A stretch of DNA of 64,000 nucleotides from Gordius sp. MW1. Taxonomy: Eukaryota; Nematomorpha; Gordioida; Gordea; Gordiidae. The notes beneath the pieces are model-generated. The model ran no database searches and had not been told where the DNA came from. It saw only the letters and a list, made by a program, of their open reading frames with translations. The position numbers and the translations under genes were made by a program. The number at the start of each line of letters is the position of its first letter. Position 1 is the stretch's first letter. The stretch covers positions 15,161,075-15,225,074 of the forward strand of contig OZ038533.1 in assembly GCA_964036665.1 (NCBI GenBank). The letters are read 5' to 3'. Below are positions 1-11,305 of the stretch, one piece after another.

Positions 1-519
1 GACCCCAAAAAGCTTAAATTCAACATACCTATACTGGGGCAACCAAAAATTTGTGTGTTTTATATTGACTTTTTTTATTATTTTAAACTTGCTATGTAGA
101 ATTGCGTTTTGTGACCATATAAATGTAACATTTTTATGTTATATTATTTTTTAGATACATTAGAAAATCAAATGTGGAAGGCAGCCACGAAAAATTTAAT
201 ACAATAATAACTATTATTTATTTATATATACGATAAAAATTGTTATTGCAAATTGAAATTTTAATTAAAAATTTAACGTTTTCCGGTTATGGAATAAATT
301 ATGCCCAGAATGTTTTAGTATGTGAAAGTCTATATATCTAATCTTAGAAATCAACAAGTTGTGCAAGATTAAAATTAATTTTAGAATGATGTTTAACCTA
401 ATTTCATTTATTAAAAAATAATAAAGATGATATTTATATACTTTATCCAGCCGACATTTATACACTTAACTCATTTATATTTTCCCGCTTCGTCAAATTG
501 TAAATCATAATAAATTTTA
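1..519. other. AT-rich intergenic DNA
   Basis: Strongly AT-rich sequence with no convincing coding frame, RNA gene or terminal repeat. The only open frame here is low-complexity and hydrophobic, with no family resemblance. Confidence 0.5.
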
Positions 520-770
520 CGTTTTTTTTGGCTAACATTGATAATTACCCTATGCCCGTCAGTCCAATTCTTTTGCATTTAATACCCCCCTATAGGCATT
601 CTCGCCCCTTCTCACCTTTCTCGCCCATAAATTGCATAGCAAATAAGCTACATTTATACGTAGAATAGATGAGTCGTCCCCTCTTCCTTTCCCACCCCCT
701 TCCCTTCCCCCCTTTCCTTCCCCCCTTCCCTTCTCCCCTGCCCCTTCCCACGAGGGCCGAAGGCTTGAGT
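520..770 (-). repeat. Composite repeat family, truncated copy A
   Basis: The right end carries the family hairpin (GGGCCGAAGGCTTGAGT, slightly degenerate) next to a T-run. Moving left there is a pyrimidine-rich block, CCCATAAATTGCATAGCA and the module with GATAATTACCCTATG. The same order occurs, complete, at 22147-24946. The interior tandem repeats and the other end are missing, so this is a truncated copy. An open frame across it is only the purine-rich block read as protein. Confidence 0.75.
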
Positions 771-1893
771 TATTTTTTAGGGATTCTATATCGTTTAATA
801 GGCATTTGAAGCGATTTAAACGCACTGTTTTCGTAGCTCCAATATTCACTTTCAAAGACAATTTGATAATTAAGCGATAAAGGTATTTTTAGAATATACA
901 GTAAAAGGGACAAAATTGAAAGACAGCTAAGTCATTTATGACAGCTCCCTAATCTTCTTTAATTTTGCTTGACAACTATAACGTGGCCTCTTGGTACTGT
1001 TCCAAGGTAACAAGATAGCCGGTTTTAGGGACCTAATATCTTAAAGCGAAATCTAAAGGGCTTACCTTTTATAATTTTCTTTGTTGTATGATGTCCATTA
1101 AAGGCACCATGAACTTATTCATTGAAATGAGTTACATTATTTTATTGAACCTATCATTTAGATATCCAGAAAATCTCAAACCTTGGAAAATTTTTGTTGT
1201 TAAGAGTTGACTGATTATGTCTTGAAACCGATTTCTACGCATACCATTGGATATTATTTAATTGAAGAATAGGACTTCTTAAGTTTCTAAAACATTTAGA
1301 CATTTTTGAGAGACTAATACCAGTAAAAAAATAATATTAATTTTAAATTCTCTATCGTTAATTTTAAATTATTCGTTTGTAAATTAAAGATATAAAGTAA
1401 AATAATCAAACTTTTATATTATTTGAATGGGAGTAACGACAGTCATAATTCTATATATGATCTTTTTTTGACTTTTTAGAGCGGACTTATTGCTACAAAC
1501 CTGAAAATGGGACCAAGTTTAAAAAAGCCACCATTCACGATTAAAATCATATAAAAGTTTTATAATCAGAAAGAATTATAGAAATGTAGATCTCTATCTA
1601 AGGCCGCTTTAAAATTATCAAATGAAGGAATTTTAGGCGAATTTGGCATATTAGGAGGTACAATTTTATGTATCCGCCATTTTTCCTATCAAAAAATCAG
1701 AGAAAATCGAAAATATTGCTTTACCAATACATTATAGCTTAAAAACGCAAATTTTTTGCTATTCTTGACTATTCTACCCCCACCTCCTTTATACTGTGTA
1801 CTTTTGCAAAGAATAATAGAAAAAAATTATTAATGGAATCATAGTCTTATAATAAATTATTAAAATGGTTGCGCTAGGCACATAAGCTCTGCT
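771..1893. other. Non-coding stretch, nothing recognised
   Basis: AT-rich DNA with stops in all frames. I see no gene, tRNA, or paired terminal repeats. Confidence 0.45.
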
Positions 1894-2247
1894 CAGTGTA
1901 ACCTTTAGGTGACGTTCAGCTTTAAGGCAAATTTTAAAGTCTTTAAAGTACTCATATAAAATTTAAAATACTATCAAAATGTTGGAAAAATTATAGAGAT
2001 TTTAAATATGTAAATTACGTTGCAAAAACTTATTGTTGAGTGTACATAAATATCGAATATAAGAAGGTAGATCGGAATTGCGATTTTTGAACGAATATAA
2101 TTCAAAAACCAATGAAGAAGAAGTAATAAAATTGTGTCAGATAATTTATTCAATCCAATCTTTTAAATTTAATTTAAAAAATGTTTTTATTTTCAGTAGT
2201 TTTTAAGATAAGTGACTCTAAAGTTGCGTCACCTAAAGGTTACACTG
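1894..2247. mobile_element. 354-bp MITE with ~20-bp terminal inverted repeats
   Basis: The left end CAGTGTAACCTTTAGGTGAC and the right end GTCACCTAAAGGTTACACTG are perfect inverted repeats. The interior has no coding potential. A CAGTG terminus is common among hAT-type elements, but flanking 8-mers are only partly similar, so the superfamily is uncertain. It sits at the downstream edge of GPCR segment copy 1. Confidence 0.7.
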
Positions 2248-2557
2248 GTACCTGTAGGCTTAATGAGACTTGAAATAAATACACATTGTTTCATGTCTTA
2301 TAAACTTATAAAAGACGAATAATTAATAATTTTTATATTAAAAAACTGACATATTTAGTGAAGTCAATTATAATTTATAACAGATAGCAAAGCAAAATAA
2401 TCTTATAAATAAAAAACATACACAACTAATTAAAATTTTACATTTAAATTTTGTCAACAAAATCTTTAAAGTATTTACATTAAAATTTTATATGAGCGAA
2501 TAACAAATATTTACATAATAATACCGAAAAAATATTTGGTTTTGATATATCGTTATT

Positions 2558-4063
2558 TTAACGTGTTTGGTTAATAAAATACAAATATTTGTGGAAAATC
2601 TTGAGGAATATACATTTAACTAACGGATCAAATAAAAGTGTAATGTAGATGCTTAACATATTAATTCCATATTTAGACAAATAGGCTATATTTTGGAACC
2701 ACAATTCATTCTTGCTTGTAAAAACGGCTGACCATTGTTCAAATAGGAACATATAGATTGCCATTGGTAATGTGTTTAATATGAAAAAAAGATTTAAAGC
2801 TATCATCCATTTTCTGATGTTCAAATTTCGCTTGTTTTTGTCATAGTCAATTTTTAGTTTAGATGCATTATACTTAATAAATGTTGAATTTTCGGGATTA
2901 GCTAGTACCAAATTATATGTCTTCGAAGTTGATAAACTTTTTAAACTACTACTTAAATTATTATTAGCTGATAAAACAGTTGACGTGGATAATAAAGTTT
3001 CTTTAGATTTTGGGGGACCTAATACACTCACAGATTTAGACTTTAAAATGTTTTTTTTACTTGTGTTTGAACCATATGATTTAAGGTTTGGAATCTTTAT
3101 AACAGGCATTTTTAATACATTGGCACAGGAATAGATAATGATGGAATTCGAAACGAGCATTATGATTAAAGGTATAATTGTCATGCAAAAGTTTGTCTAT
3201 TTTCTATAAGATTTAAACCAATGATTTGCCATTAAATTTTTGGAATGGATGTAGCTTTGTGTGGCAACTTTTAAAGGTAATACAAGATCTACTGTATCCA
3301 ATAGTTTTTTATTGGATGAAAATAAAGTTAGAGGAATGACTGCTTCTCTAAGTACTGGCACTATTACACTAACATTTTTAGGCAAATTAGTAAAATTGTC
3401 ATAGGCATATTTGATAGAATTGGCTTTACCGGCTTTTGTACTATTTAAGTTCAGGTTTATAAGAGACTTTACGGGTACGGCTGAATATCCCCAACCATAA
3501 GGAATAGTTAAAGCGACACAGATCGCAAAAGTCACAATTGAAATTAGTTTTATGGTGGATGTTTTAATGTTTCGTTGATAAGTAAATGGCTTCACCATGG
3601 CCCACAATCGATCCAAGGCGATTATTATTCTAACAAAATTACTATAATGCGTAAAAATATCCATCATCGGCAATCCAACTTTCATGCTATACCAAACAAA
3701 CCAATACGATTGCCGACAGATACGCCAGCATGACACGTAAAGAGTCGGGAATAATATTAAATTAAAACTTACGAGAAAATCGGAAATGGTCAAAATTCGT
3801 ATGTAAAACCAGACGTTACGAACAGAATTGAATGGATTCTGATGAGAATTCGATTGTCGGTTGATTAGATTTTTGCCATCGACGATTGTTGTCGTTTTAA
3901 GTCGTGGTGATATATTTTCACGTTTGGAGCTCTTACTTAATTTTGTTTTGTATAAACAATAGACATAAATTATGTTTCCCACAATTCCAGCAGCTATTAT
4001 CGTTGGCATAATATAATTATAAGTAATTTCCGTGATCCATAACACATATTTTTTATTCTCCAT
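2558..4063 (-). pseudogene. GPCR paralogue 1, interrupted by one in-frame amber codon
   Basis: This is a single-exon rhodopsin-like GPCR closely similar to the intact copy at 44332-45807. The frame opens at the ATG at 4063 (MENKKY) and runs 288 codons through TM1-TM4 and the long second extracellular loop. It then meets TAG at 3199-3197, where the intact copy has TGG (W285). The frame continues directly with TNFCM and TM5-TM7 to 2558, so no frameshift is involved: a single G-to-A change explains the break. The GN of TM1, SDF of TM2, DRL after TM3 and DPLVK of TM7 are kept. A second change alters the stop region and adds about 11 residues to the C-terminus. It may be a young pseudogene, an assembly or sequencing error, or a stop that is read through. 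Two Helitrons have inserted upstream of it. Confidence 0.85.
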
Positions 4064-4201
4064 TTTCTCTTAAACCTAAATTAGAAGGTAAAATTAAATA
4101 TTAGAAATATAACAAAAAGACATTGTCACATAGTTTCTTATTATTATATTTTATTGATATTGTGATCCGTTATTAAATGAACATATAGTACAAAATATAT
4201 T

Positions 4202-4240
4202 TCCTTACAATGATCTTTGTCGGTGAACACTCTGGGAACT
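4202..4240 (-). promoter_or_regulatory. Conserved block upstream of GPCR copy 1
   Basis: On the minus strand this reads AGTGTTCACCGACAAAGATC followed by an ATTGTAAG-like tail, 140-180 bp before the ATG. Near-identical blocks precede copy 3 (44163-44205) and copy 2 (30265-30305). It stands out from more diverged flanks, so it may be a promoter or 5' UTR element. Function is inferred only from conservation. Confidence 0.4.
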
Positions 4241-5380
4241 AAGTTTTTTTTACATTAGTACCTTTAATTTTTAGTGGGTGGACTATATAAAATAACACAC
4301 AGGCAATTTAATTTTAATAACATAAAAAAAATAGTTTTAAACTTAACGGTAAATATTGATTTTTTAAAAAACAGATATATCCCGCAACCTATTTTAACTT
4401 TACTATTAGAGACCAATAAAATATGTTGGTTTAAAATGTATAAGATTAAATAATATTATCTTTAAAATAATTTCATACAGCTATCTTTTTAATAATTTTT
4501 TTTTACATGAGCACTATAATTTTCATTGTTAAATGCAATTCTATTGACATGAAACTCCAATAAATTTGTAATCATTTAGCTATTAATTGTTTATAATTCG
4601 AAAATTAATTTTGAAGATTTATGTATTAATGTTACCTTAAAGCCTTAATTAAATGTCATTTGGTCAGTCCAAAGATTTTTAGCCCTTTTTAATTAAATTT
4701 TGTGAACACAATTATAAAACAACCTTTGTTTGAATTTAAAAACATTTCTTAAAAAAATTGTCACCTAAGCAATTTATAAATAAAATAAATTCGCTCTTAA
4801 ATTTGTAGCTATATTATTTACCAAATGAAACCTTCATATTTTATTTTCTAACTATTTTAATCATTTGATTTTAAAAGCATATATCTAAAGTTTACTTTAT
4901 TATCTAATATATAAAATTCTCGTGTCACGGTGTTTGTTGTTAAACTCCTCACGATATAAAATTCTCGTGTTACGGCGTTTGTTGTTAAACTCCTCCGAAA
5001 CGGAGGACCGATTTTTATGAAAATTTCTGCCAAGATTTGGTAGGTCTGAGTAAGTTTTAAACTATATTTGAAATCTCTAAGTGATAAGACGGTCAAGTTA
5101 TTTTGGTTTATACGTTTTGACGTTTAATAAAACATCAATCAAAAGCTACCTTATGACGTCATATGACGTCATACAGGGGGTAAAATGCAACAATTTACGT
5201 CATAGATGTATACTCTAAAATTAGACAATGTAAATAATCTAATATACAAAAATGCTGAAGTATCCTACTTATAAAAATACCATATAGCAAGGGCGTAGCC
5301 TGCATGAGAATTCGATAATTTAATGTTTTTTACCTTTTAGTTCAATTTGATATATTAAATATGTTATATTTATAGGTAAC

Positions 5381-6490
5381 TATGCCAGCTAAACGCAAAG
5401 GAACCATTTGGGTAGTCAAACGAAACAAAATGCAGTCATGATAAATATTAGAGCACATAGAACAGACGAACAAATCCTACAAAACAATGCAAATATGCGT
5501 GTGAGGATGGCCCAAATACGTAAATCACAATCGCAAGAGGCACGAGATGAACGAAATCAACAAAGACGATTAAAAAAAACAAGCCCGCCGATTTGTAATC
5601 AACACACGTAGACAATATGACCAACAACGCCAACAAGTACATCGAGCATTTAAATCGGCTTTATTCCTTCGACTAGCATTCCAGTATGAGCCTGATGTTG
5701 AATATTAAGCCCATTCCAAAGTGGTTATTGGTACTATGGACAAGGTATGTCCTCATTGTTGCACTTAAATATAAAAATGAGTCAGCCGGGATGTGTTGCG
5801 CATCAAGAAAAGTTCGACTAAAAGAGATTGAAACACCACTTGAGCCATTGCACGGTTTACTTATCGGTACGGATCCTGATTCTAGCCTGTTCCTGAAGTC
5901 AATTCGGACATTCAATTCCTGCTTCCAAATGACATCGTCCGGAGCAACAGAAATAGTTCAAAATAATGCTGCAAGTCAACAATTTAATTCAACGTTTAAA
6001 ATAAAAGGCCAGGTTTTTTACAAAGTGGGTTTGCTGCCGATGCCAAACGAATCTTATAAATTTTTACAAATTTACTTTATGGGTGGTGACGACTCCGATC
6101 GCGCACTCGCTAATCGCTTGGATGCACGTTGCGGCTACAATAACCTCGATTCACCTTTTGCCAGGCTTATCGTCAGCGACCTGGACGTTCTGTTGAATGA
6201 GCCCAATGAATTATTTAAATTATTTAAATCACACATGCCCAAATTAGTAAATGACAATTACGCTATTGTCATCGATTCTGATGAAACACCAGTTGGAGAG
6301 CACATTCGTATATTCAATGCACCTGTAGTCGACGATGTTGCCGGAATCATAATTGGGGACCGTGCGGCTTCGCGCCAAATCGTGATTCGATGAAGAGATA
6401 ACAATCTTCAGTTCATTGCTGATATCCACCGTTCATATGACGCTCTCCAATATCCGATAATTTTGTGGAAAGGACAAGATGGATAATGCA
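5381..6490 (+). pseudogene. Helitron RepHel, N-terminal region (broken)
   Basis: Starts MPAKRKGT at 5381, then jumps frame within about 20 codons. The next piece (5408-5611) is a basic region with RMAQIRKSQSQEARDERNQQ. From about 5736 a zinc-finger-like stretch (VCPHCCTLKYKNESAGMCC) leads into the conserved N-terminal Helitron domain (SLFLKSIRTFNSCFQMTS, NSTFKIKGQVFYKVG, FLQIYFMGGDDSD, RIFNAPVVDDVAG). A stop at about 6391 and another near 6484 interrupt it before CINIKQRDPLT. Sequence similarity to typical animal Helitron proteins is still plain, so decay looks fairly recent. Not functional as it stands. Confidence 0.85.
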
Positions 6491-6549
6491 TAAACATTAA
6501 ACAACGAGATCCCCTAACAGGTACTTTATTCATTATTAAAAACATGATT

Positions 6550-8152
6550 TCAATTAATTGGAATCACATTATTACAGGAGCCGAAATAAACAAGAAGGTT
6601 AGCTTGTAGAATTTTTATGCATATCGTTTGATTATTTGACGCGGTCAAGACAACGTGATACTACGCTGTCGTGAGCTTTGCCAACAATTCATGGTCGACA
6701 TGTATGTGAAGATAGAGAGCGAACGTCTATGATACTTAAGATAAACCTACAGAAAATGCGTGCGGAAGAATACATTCACTTACGAGACGCTATTGCGAAC
6801 GCCGTCACTGCTGAAATTGGTAACTCTAGTATTCTACCATCATACGTAGGTAGTCCACGTCACATGCAAGAATACATACAGGATGCTATGGCTTTCGTAC
6901 GCGAATACGGACGACCGTGTTTTTTAACACGTTTACATGTAATCCAAAATGGCAGGAGATTACATCGTTGCTTTTACCAGAACAAATGCTATACATCGTC
7001 ATGAAATTACGGCATGGGTGTTTGAACAAAAATTAAAATCTTTCATTAATTTCATTACAAAATTACATATATTTGGCCCTGCACGTTGCTGGATGTATAC
7101 GGTTGAGTGGCAAAAGCGTGGATTACCTCATGCTCACATTTTGATTTGGTTCGTCGACAAAATACAACCTGAAGACATCGATATTTTATCTGCAGAAATT
7201 CCAAATCCGTCTAGTGATCAATTTTTGTTTGATATTGTTACTACAAACATGATTCATGGCCCATGTGGATATATGAATCGTTCAGCGCCTTGCATGTTAG
7301 ATGGAAAGTGTACAAAGTGTTTTCCTAAAGATTTCATCAATGATAGGGTCATACATGTCGACGGATATCCTAAATATTGTCGAAGAAAAATCGATAATTG
7401 CGGACAAATATTTACTAAAACTATCAATAATGCAGCCATTGAAATTGACAATCGATGGGTTGTACCATATTCACCTCTGTTGTGCAAAGCATTCAATGCT
7501 CATATTAGTGTTGAGTTCTGTAGTTCGGTGAAGAGCATCAAATATATATGCAAGTATGTGAATAAAGGACGTGGCTGTATTTAGAATTGATAATACCAAT
7601 GTGAATGCTCTTCCATTGAATAACAATTATGAAATAACTAACTACCAAATTGGCCGGTACCTAAGCTCCAATGAAGCTGTTTGGCGGATCTTTGGTTTCC
7701 CAATTCATGAACGGGATCCAGCAGTCATTTAGCTATCCATCTTGAAAACGGCCAGCGTGTATTTTTCACGAACGAGACCGCGCTTGATCGTGCTTTAAAT
7801 CCACAAAACTACACTCACCGATTTTTTTGAATTGTGTAATCGTGCCGATGCATTTGGCGCCTTCGTGCGAACATTCCTCTATTCAGAAGTACCCCGCTAT
7901 ATTAAGTGGACTCAATCGAAAAAATGGATGCCCCGCAAGCAAGGCACACCAGTTAATACATGTCGTGGTTTATTCAAATCAAACATTTTGGGTCGTGTAT
8001 ATACAGAGAATCCTAGGCAGACTGAGTGTTTTTATTTGCGACTGTTGTTGGTAAATGTCACCGGCCCATTGTCATTTCACGATATACGTAAAGTAAATGG
8101 GCATCAGTATCCAACGTATAAAGATGCATGCCTTGCACTAGGCTTGCTATGA
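6550..8152 (+). pseudogene. Helitron Rep (HUH nuclease) domain and linker (broken)
   Basis: This is the rolling-circle replication initiator part of RepHel, which nicks and joins DNA ends. The region from 6678 carries MRAEEYIHLRDAIANA and SPRHMQEYIQDAMAFVREYG. A frame change at about 6950 precedes the Rep core. That core has CWMYTVEWQKRGLPHAHILI, whose HAH is the HUH metal-binding motif, and YICKYVNKG at about 7540-7566, which holds the two-tyrosine catalytic motif. Premature stops follow (TAG at about 7582 and again near 7730). The linker KYPAILSGLNRKNG / RYIKWTQSKKWMPRKQG continues at 7827-8152 in shifted frames. Confidence 0.85.
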
Positions 8153-8475
8153 CAACCATTGGGACAGTGTGCTTACTGAAGCAGCATTAAATTCTACAGC
8201 AACACAATTCGTCTACTATTCGCTATAGTGTTGACTACATGTGTCCCGGCCCCGAGCACAAACGTTGTGGGATAAGCACAAAGATTCAATGGCTGATGAT
8301 ATATTACATCGATATCGTTCAAGGTGCAACGATCTATCGATATTATTTAGCGACGCAATGTACAATGAAGCATTGATAACTATTGAGGATCTTTGCATTG
8401 TCATTGCCAATTTTAAATTAGTCATTTTGGTATGAGTTCACCAAACGAAGTGCATCTGATTTACTCAACACTGAT
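8153..8475 (+). pseudogene. Helitron RepHel linker remnant
   Basis: Short shifted fragments of the region between Rep and helicase are visible (LWDKHKDSMADDILHRYR at about 8264, and AMYNEALITIEDLC at about 8358), matching the usual order in RepHel proteins. It contains several stops and frame changes. Confidence 0.65.
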
Positions 8476-10080
8476 ATGAGTCTTGAACTGCAGTACAATA
8501 CTGTAGAAATGGCAGCAATTGTTACTCGCAATGTCCCACTACTAACTGATGAACAAAAAACCATTTACGACCGCATTATGCTGGCAATTTCGGCAGGACA
8601 AGGTTGTTTCTTTTTTTTGGATGCACTAGGTGGAACTGGCAAAACATTTCTCATTTCGATAAATCTTGCCGAGATACGATCAAAAAATGGCATCGCATTG
8701 GCCGTTGCATCATCTGGCATTGCAGCAACTTTATTAGATGGAGGCAGAACAGCTCATTCTGCATTTGAGTTGGCATTAAATATCCAAAGTAACCCAAAGG
8801 CAGTGTGCAACATAAAAAAAATCGTCCATGGCCACAGTACCTAAACGGTGTAAAGTTATCATCTGGGATGAATGTACTATGACACACAAACATTCCCTTT
8901 AGGCATTGGACATGACATTGAAGGATATAAAAAACAATGACAAACTATTTAGCGGCACTCTGTTACTCCTTTCAGGTGATTTCAGGCAAACACTACCCAT
9001 CATTCCACGTTCAACGTACGCGGATGAGATCAACGCTTGCTTAAAATCATCGTCACTGTGGGGTAATGTTGAAAAGTTAGAACTGAAATTAAATATGCGC
9101 GTTCATATGCTTAAAGATCCATCCGCTGAAACATTCTCAAAACAACTGTTAGATATTGGTGATGGAAAAGTTCTTTGTATGAAAATTCTGGATGCATAAA
9201 ATTACCCTTGAAATTTTGCACAATCGTCGACTCGCAAAATGCTCTCATTGACCACATATTTCCAGATCTATATAACAGTACAAAAATCTTGCCTGGATGT
9301 CCGAAAAAGCAATATTGTCAGCAAAAAATGTGGATGCCAATAATTTAAATTCCAAGATACAACAGTTGTTGCCAGGTGACTTGGTGTCATACAAATCTGC
9401 CGATACAGTTTGCGATGCTAACGAAGCTGTAAATTATCCACTATAGTTTTAAATTCATTGAATTTGTCAGGCATGCCACCGCACCTTTTACAAATGAAGG
9501 TTAGATCTCCGGTAATTTCTCTTTGTAATTTAAACCCACCACGGCTGTGCAATGGCACACGATTAGTCATTAGAAAATGTATGAAAAATGTTATGGAAGT
9601 CACCATTTTGAATGGCAAGTTCCGAGGTAAAAATGTATTGCTGCCAGTGCCACGAATCCTTATGATTCCCACAGATATGCCGATTGAATTCAAACGTATT
9701 CAATTTCCAATTAGATTGGCATTCAATGACAATTAATAAGGCTCAAGGTCAAACGATGTCTATTTGTGGCATAGATTTGGGAACATCATGCTTTTCCCAC
9801 GGACAGCTATAGGCATAACAATAAATACTTCACAAAAAATAGTGGTAAAATTTTTTTTCAATTAAATTAATATTTTGTTCTTGTTACATTTTTCATATTT
9901 TATTCTTTCACACGTATTCCCCCGACGATAATTTTCGATTTCACACGTGATTTCCAAGATAAAAAGGAAAAATTTATCAGAATCAATAAATTCTCGCGTG
10001 GGTAAACCATCCTTGGTTTGGGTTGGTTAAAGATGGACTAACCAAAAATATTGTATACTCCATCGCAGTTAGAGATTGAT
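8476..10080 (+). pseudogene. Helitron PIF1-type helicase domain (broken)
   Basis: A superfamily 1B 5'-3' DNA helicase domain in several frames. Walker A is FLDALGGTGKTFL at about 8618-8655. After a frame break near 8820, Walker B appears as VIIWDECTM at about 8852-8880. Motif III LLLSGDFRQTLPIIPRSTYA follows at about 8964-9020. Next come ELKLNMRV, the C-terminal RLCNGTRLVIRKC and VPRILMIPTDMPIEFKRIQF (about 9540-9705), and the last motif INKAQGQTMSICGIDLGTS (about 9730-9790). About 175 bp of unrelated AT-rich sequence then separates it from the final SRVGKPS piece at about 9993. All motifs are present but unreadable as one protein. Confidence 0.85.
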
Positions 10081-10274
10081 GATGATTTATTCTTTAATGG
10101 TCATAATTCGATGTATATATAGGTATCAAAAATTATTTAATAAAGTATAAAGAATGAAATTAATAAATGATTAGTGTATTGACATTTTATAGGCCAACAT
10201 TGTCCAACGCCCCATTCTTATTTTAATCACACATACCCATACACTTATAGTATTTTCTAGAAATAATGTATATA

Positions 10275-10302
10275 GCAAAGCAACGTTTGCCGGGTCAGCT
10301 AG
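10275..10302 (+). other. Helitron 3' hairpin and CTAG terminus
   Basis: The stem is GCAAA/TTTGC with loop GCAACG, followed by CGGGTCAG and CTAG. It fits the termination signal of rolling-circle Helitrons. The 11306-12588 element has a matching minus-strand end (GCCAAAGCAACGCTTGGC). Confidence 0.85.
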
Positions 10303-11305
10303 TATATATATATAAATGCCTAATCGTGCATTAAGTTATTTATTTGTTTGAATATAAAGTATTTATTTTTTTTAATTTTATATACATTAATCTCTACCAA
10401 TAACTTATATCGGTTGCATTTTTTCAAATTTAAGTTATAGAGGAACCAAAATAATTATATTAATAATACTAATCTGAAAGAGATAAGATTTAGGAGCATT
10501 GTTTAATTCGGATATCACATTTTGGCTGGCACTTTTCATTTAATTAATAATTTGGGTCAACTAGCTAATATCTTTTATGGCCTTTACCAAGGTTTTTTAA
10601 TTTAATAACCAAACATCAAGATAGATATATGTAACTAAAGAGCAGTTTTTCCCCAAAAAATTATTATGGGAGACCGGGACTAGAGATCCCTTGGGGCTAT
10701 ACATATCTTCTCAATTAATTTTAGTGATAAAAATTTGTCTCGTAGAAAAATTACATTCTAAATATAGTTAATATAGGCCTTTCCCAGGCATAAAAAATGG
10801 CGAAAAATTATACAAAGAAAAACAAAGGATTTCGAGGATAAATGCTCATTTTTAAATTTTTTCGCTATAACTTTTATCAATCCATTAGAAGACAAACAAA
10901 TGTTAGGGGATAGGCTTTGCTTAATAATTTTGCTCAGAATAAACAGTTATGTTTTAAATGACGTCATAGTTTTAGAAAGAAATAATTCGATCATGGAGCT
11001 ATATTAATTCTTTCGTACATTCAAAATAGTTTTATTTTAAAAGCGAAAAACTAAATCATGAAGAGCTGGCTTTGGCAAGTGGAAAGCTGCCCCCACACAT
11101 TAAATTTAAAAGTTATTGTGGATAAAATTATAAGAGTTATTGTTTAACTCACCATAAATTATTAAAAAACTCTTTGCCCGTCCCCTTCCATTTAGATCCT
11201 GCCTTCGCCTATAAGAAGAATGCAATTTATTAATATGCAATGCAACAAAAAATTATTATAAGGGATATAGCCAAACAAAATTCAGCGACTTCTTTGTATA
11301 AGATA

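Larger units (their letters stand above)
4903..10302 (+). mobile_element. Helitron, 5.4 kb, autonomous type but decayed
   Basis: The left end begins TCTAATATATAAAATTCTCG and the right end is CAGCTAG, giving the classic TC...CTAG termini. A 5-bp-stem hairpin (GCAAA-GCAACG-TTTGC, 10275-10290) lies 12 bp from the right end. It sits exactly between A (4902) and T (10303), the known Helitron target. The paralogous segment at about 43250-43330 is uninterrupted, which confirms insertion. Inside are degraded Rep and PIF1-helicase coding sequences on the + strand. The 5' terminal motif is present twice in tandem (from 4913 and again from 4955). Confidence 0.93.

Noticed and set aside
2558..3184. The 208-residue C-terminal GPCR half as a separate gene
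   Set aside because: It has no independent N-terminus. It continues in frame from the upstream half across one stop codon.
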